This document shows, piece after piece, positions 62,840 to 64,000 of a stretch of 64,000 bases of DNA (its first letter is position 1; each line of letters opens with the position of its first letter). Position numbers and translations under genes: made by a program. Under the pieces are notes generated by a model. It was not told the DNA's origin. It saw nothing but the letters and a program-made list of their open reading frames with translations, and did not search any database. The stretch comes from Paracoccus aminophilus JCM 7686 (GTDB taxonomy: Bacteria > Pseudomonadota > Alphaproteobacteria > Rhodobacterales > Rhodobacteraceae). The DNA lies in contig NC_022041.1 of assembly GCF_000444995.1 (NCBI RefSeq), positions 1-64,000 of the forward strand, given 5' to 3'.

Positions 62840-64000
62840 ATGGATATGGAAAAATTCACCGAGCGTTCTCGGGGATTTCTGCAAGCTGCGCAAACGATTG
62901 CCATCCGCGAAGGGAACCAACGCGTTGTTCCCGAGCACCTTCTCAAAGCACTGATGGATGATGAGCAGGGCTTCGCCTCGAACCTGATTTCGCGCGCCGG
63001 TGGCGATGCGGGGGCGGTGCGTCAGGCCGCCGATCTGGCGGTGTCGAAGCTGCCCAAGGTCTCGGGCGGGGACGGTCAGGTTTATGTCGATCCGTCGATG
63101 GTGCGCGTGCTCGATGAGGCGGAAAAGCTGGCCAAAAAGGCCGGCGACAGCTTCGTGCCCGCCGAGCGCATTCTGACCGCTTTGGCGGTTGCCAATACCA
63201 ATGCACGGGATTCGCTGACCTCGGGTCACGTCACTGCGCAAAACCTCAACACCGCGATCAATGACATCCGCAAGGGTCGCACCGCCGACAGCGCCAGCGC
63301 CGAGGACAGTTTCGAGGCGCTCTCGAAATATGCCCGCGATCTGACCGCCGCCGCTGAAGAGGGCAAGATCGACCCGATCATTGGCCGGGACGAGGAAATT
63401 CGTCGCGCCATGCAGGTGCTCAGCCGCCGCACCAAGAACAACCCGGTGCTGATCGGCGAGCCGGGCGTCGGGAAAACCGCGATTGCCGAGGGTCTGGCTT
63501 TGCGTATCGTCGATGGCGATGTGCCCGAAAGCCTGCGCAACAAGAAGCTGATGGCGCTGGATATGGGCGCTTTGATCGCCGGGGCGAAATATCGCGGCGA
63601 ATTCGAAGAGCGTCTGAAAGCGATCCTCAAGGAAATCGAGAATGCCGCCGGAGAGATCATTCTCTTCATCGACGAGCTGCACACGCTGGTCGGTGCGGGC
63701 AAGACCGATGGCGCGATGGATGCCGCCAACCTGATCAAGCCTGCGCTTGCTCGGGGGGAACTCCATTGCGTTGGCGCGACCACCTTGGATGAGTATCGGA
63801 AATATATCGAGAAGGACGCGGCTTTGGCCCGTCGCTTCCAGCCGGTTCTGGTCGAAGAGCCGACGGTTGCCGATACGATCTCGATCCTGCGCGGCATCAA
63901 AGAGAAATATGAGCTGCACCACGGCGTCCGCATCAGCGATGCTGCGCTGGTGGCGGCGGCGACGCTCTCGAACCGCTATATCACCGACCGCTTCCTGCCC
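62840..64000 (+). CDS. clpB: ATP-dependent disaggregase ClpB (5' part, cut by window end)
   Basis: 387 residues of an expected 860-870 are inside the window, all in frame. [26 protein letters not shown] starts the N-terminal domain. The first AAA+ domain shows Walker [39 protein letters not shown] and [22 protein letters not shown]. The role is rescue of aggregated protein with DnaK. AGGAAAGGG lies before the ATG. The middle domain and second AAA+ domain lie beyond the right edge. Confidence 0.96.
   Translation, partial: MDMEKFTERSRGFLQAAQTIAIREGNQRVVPEHLLKALMDDEQGFASNLISRAGGDAGAVRQAADLAVSKLPKVSGGDGQVYVDPSMVRVLDEAEKLAKKAGDSFVPAERILTALAVANTNARDSLTSGHVTAQNLNTAINDIRKGRTADSASAEDSFEALSKYARDLTAAAEEGKIDPIIGRDEEIRRAMQVLSRRTKNNPVLIGEPGVGKTAIAEGLALRIVDGDVPESLRNKKLMALDMGALIAGAKYRGEFEERLKAILKEIENAAGEIILFIDELHTLVGAGKTDGAMDAANLIKPALARGELHCVGATTLDEYRKYIEKDAALARRFQPVLVEEPTVADTISILRGIKEKYELHHGVRISDAALVAAATLSNRYITDRFLP

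Noticed and set aside
1..64000. CRISPR arrays, insertion sequences, prophage or integrative element borders
   Set aside because: No spaced direct repeats, transposase or integrase frames, or tRNA-end duplications were seen; the only tRNA gene has normal flanks.

Overview
The window reads as chromosomal DNA of a GC-rich alphaproteobacterium of the order Rhodobacterales, most like Paracoccus. Three things point there. The left end has the origin-side gene order hemJ-rho-mnmE-mnmG-rsmG-parA-parB with two perfect parS sites. A formaldehyde/methanol block follows the Paracoccus pattern gfa-flhA-...-fghA-xoxF-cytochrome c553i-xoxJ. A class III aminotransferase sits next to a MocR regulator, as tpa-tauR do in Rhodobacter. 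No insertion sequence, prophage, CRISPR array or rRNA gene was seen, and no broken gene. One gene, clpB, is cut by the right edge.

Layout. 1-170: AT-rich, gene-free, with one good DnaA box and three GANTC sites; a candidate oriC. 171-7403: hemJ, rho, tRNA-modification and chromosome-partition genes, closed by a strong terminator. 7661-13739: Lrp-type regulator, nagB, tauR-like MocR regulator, taurine-pyruvate aminotransferase, and hrcA-grpE. 13849-17995: rph, rdgB, a RidA protein, hemW, a DUF454 membrane protein and a racemase-family protein. 18275-33145: glutathione-dependent formaldehyde oxidation (gfa, flhA, fghA, with a ClpP-like protease and an acetyltransferase between them). Next come lanthanide-type methanol dehydrogenase xoxF with its cytochrome and xoxJ, then the PQQ-dehydrogenase-associated ABC system (binding protein, beta-propellers, ATPase, permease, two unknown secreted proteins). 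33256-35087: wrbA, a lipoprotein, mobA.

35084-42709 is one ten-gene minus-strand thiamine operon under a TPP riboswitch: thiD-O-S-G-E-F, then thiY-tenA-thiZ-thiX for pyrimidine uptake and salvage. 42767-46911: UDP-sugar epimerase and UDP-glucose dehydrogenase, an aldehyde dehydrogenase and a small lipoprotein. 46995-53682 is a tightly overlapped seven-gene operon of unknown substrate (ABC importer, cytosine-deaminase-like amidohydrolase, FAD oxidase, flavodoxin-fold reductase, creatininase-family hydrolase). It faces a RidA-HAD gene pair across a shared control region. It is the best candidate here for an undescribed pathway.

54884-64000: HpaI-type aldolase, aroQ, a secreted repeat protein with a degenerate caspase-like head, rpmJ, tRNA-Val(GAC), N-formylglutamate amidohydrolase, an SPFH/NfeD pair, a NUDIX hydrolase, an unknown membrane protein, pyrF, and clpB behind a textbook sigma-32 promoter.

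The methanol block works as a periplasmic-to-cytoplasmic line. XoxF oxidises methanol and passes electrons to cytochrome c553i. Formaldehyde is captured by Gfa as S-hydroxymethylglutathione, oxidised by FlhA, and hydrolysed by FghA to formate. A 12-base motif, CTnAnACTTTAG, recurs upstream of xoxF, upstream of the cytochrome gene, and in the divergent promoter region of the accessory genes, which suggests a shared regulator.
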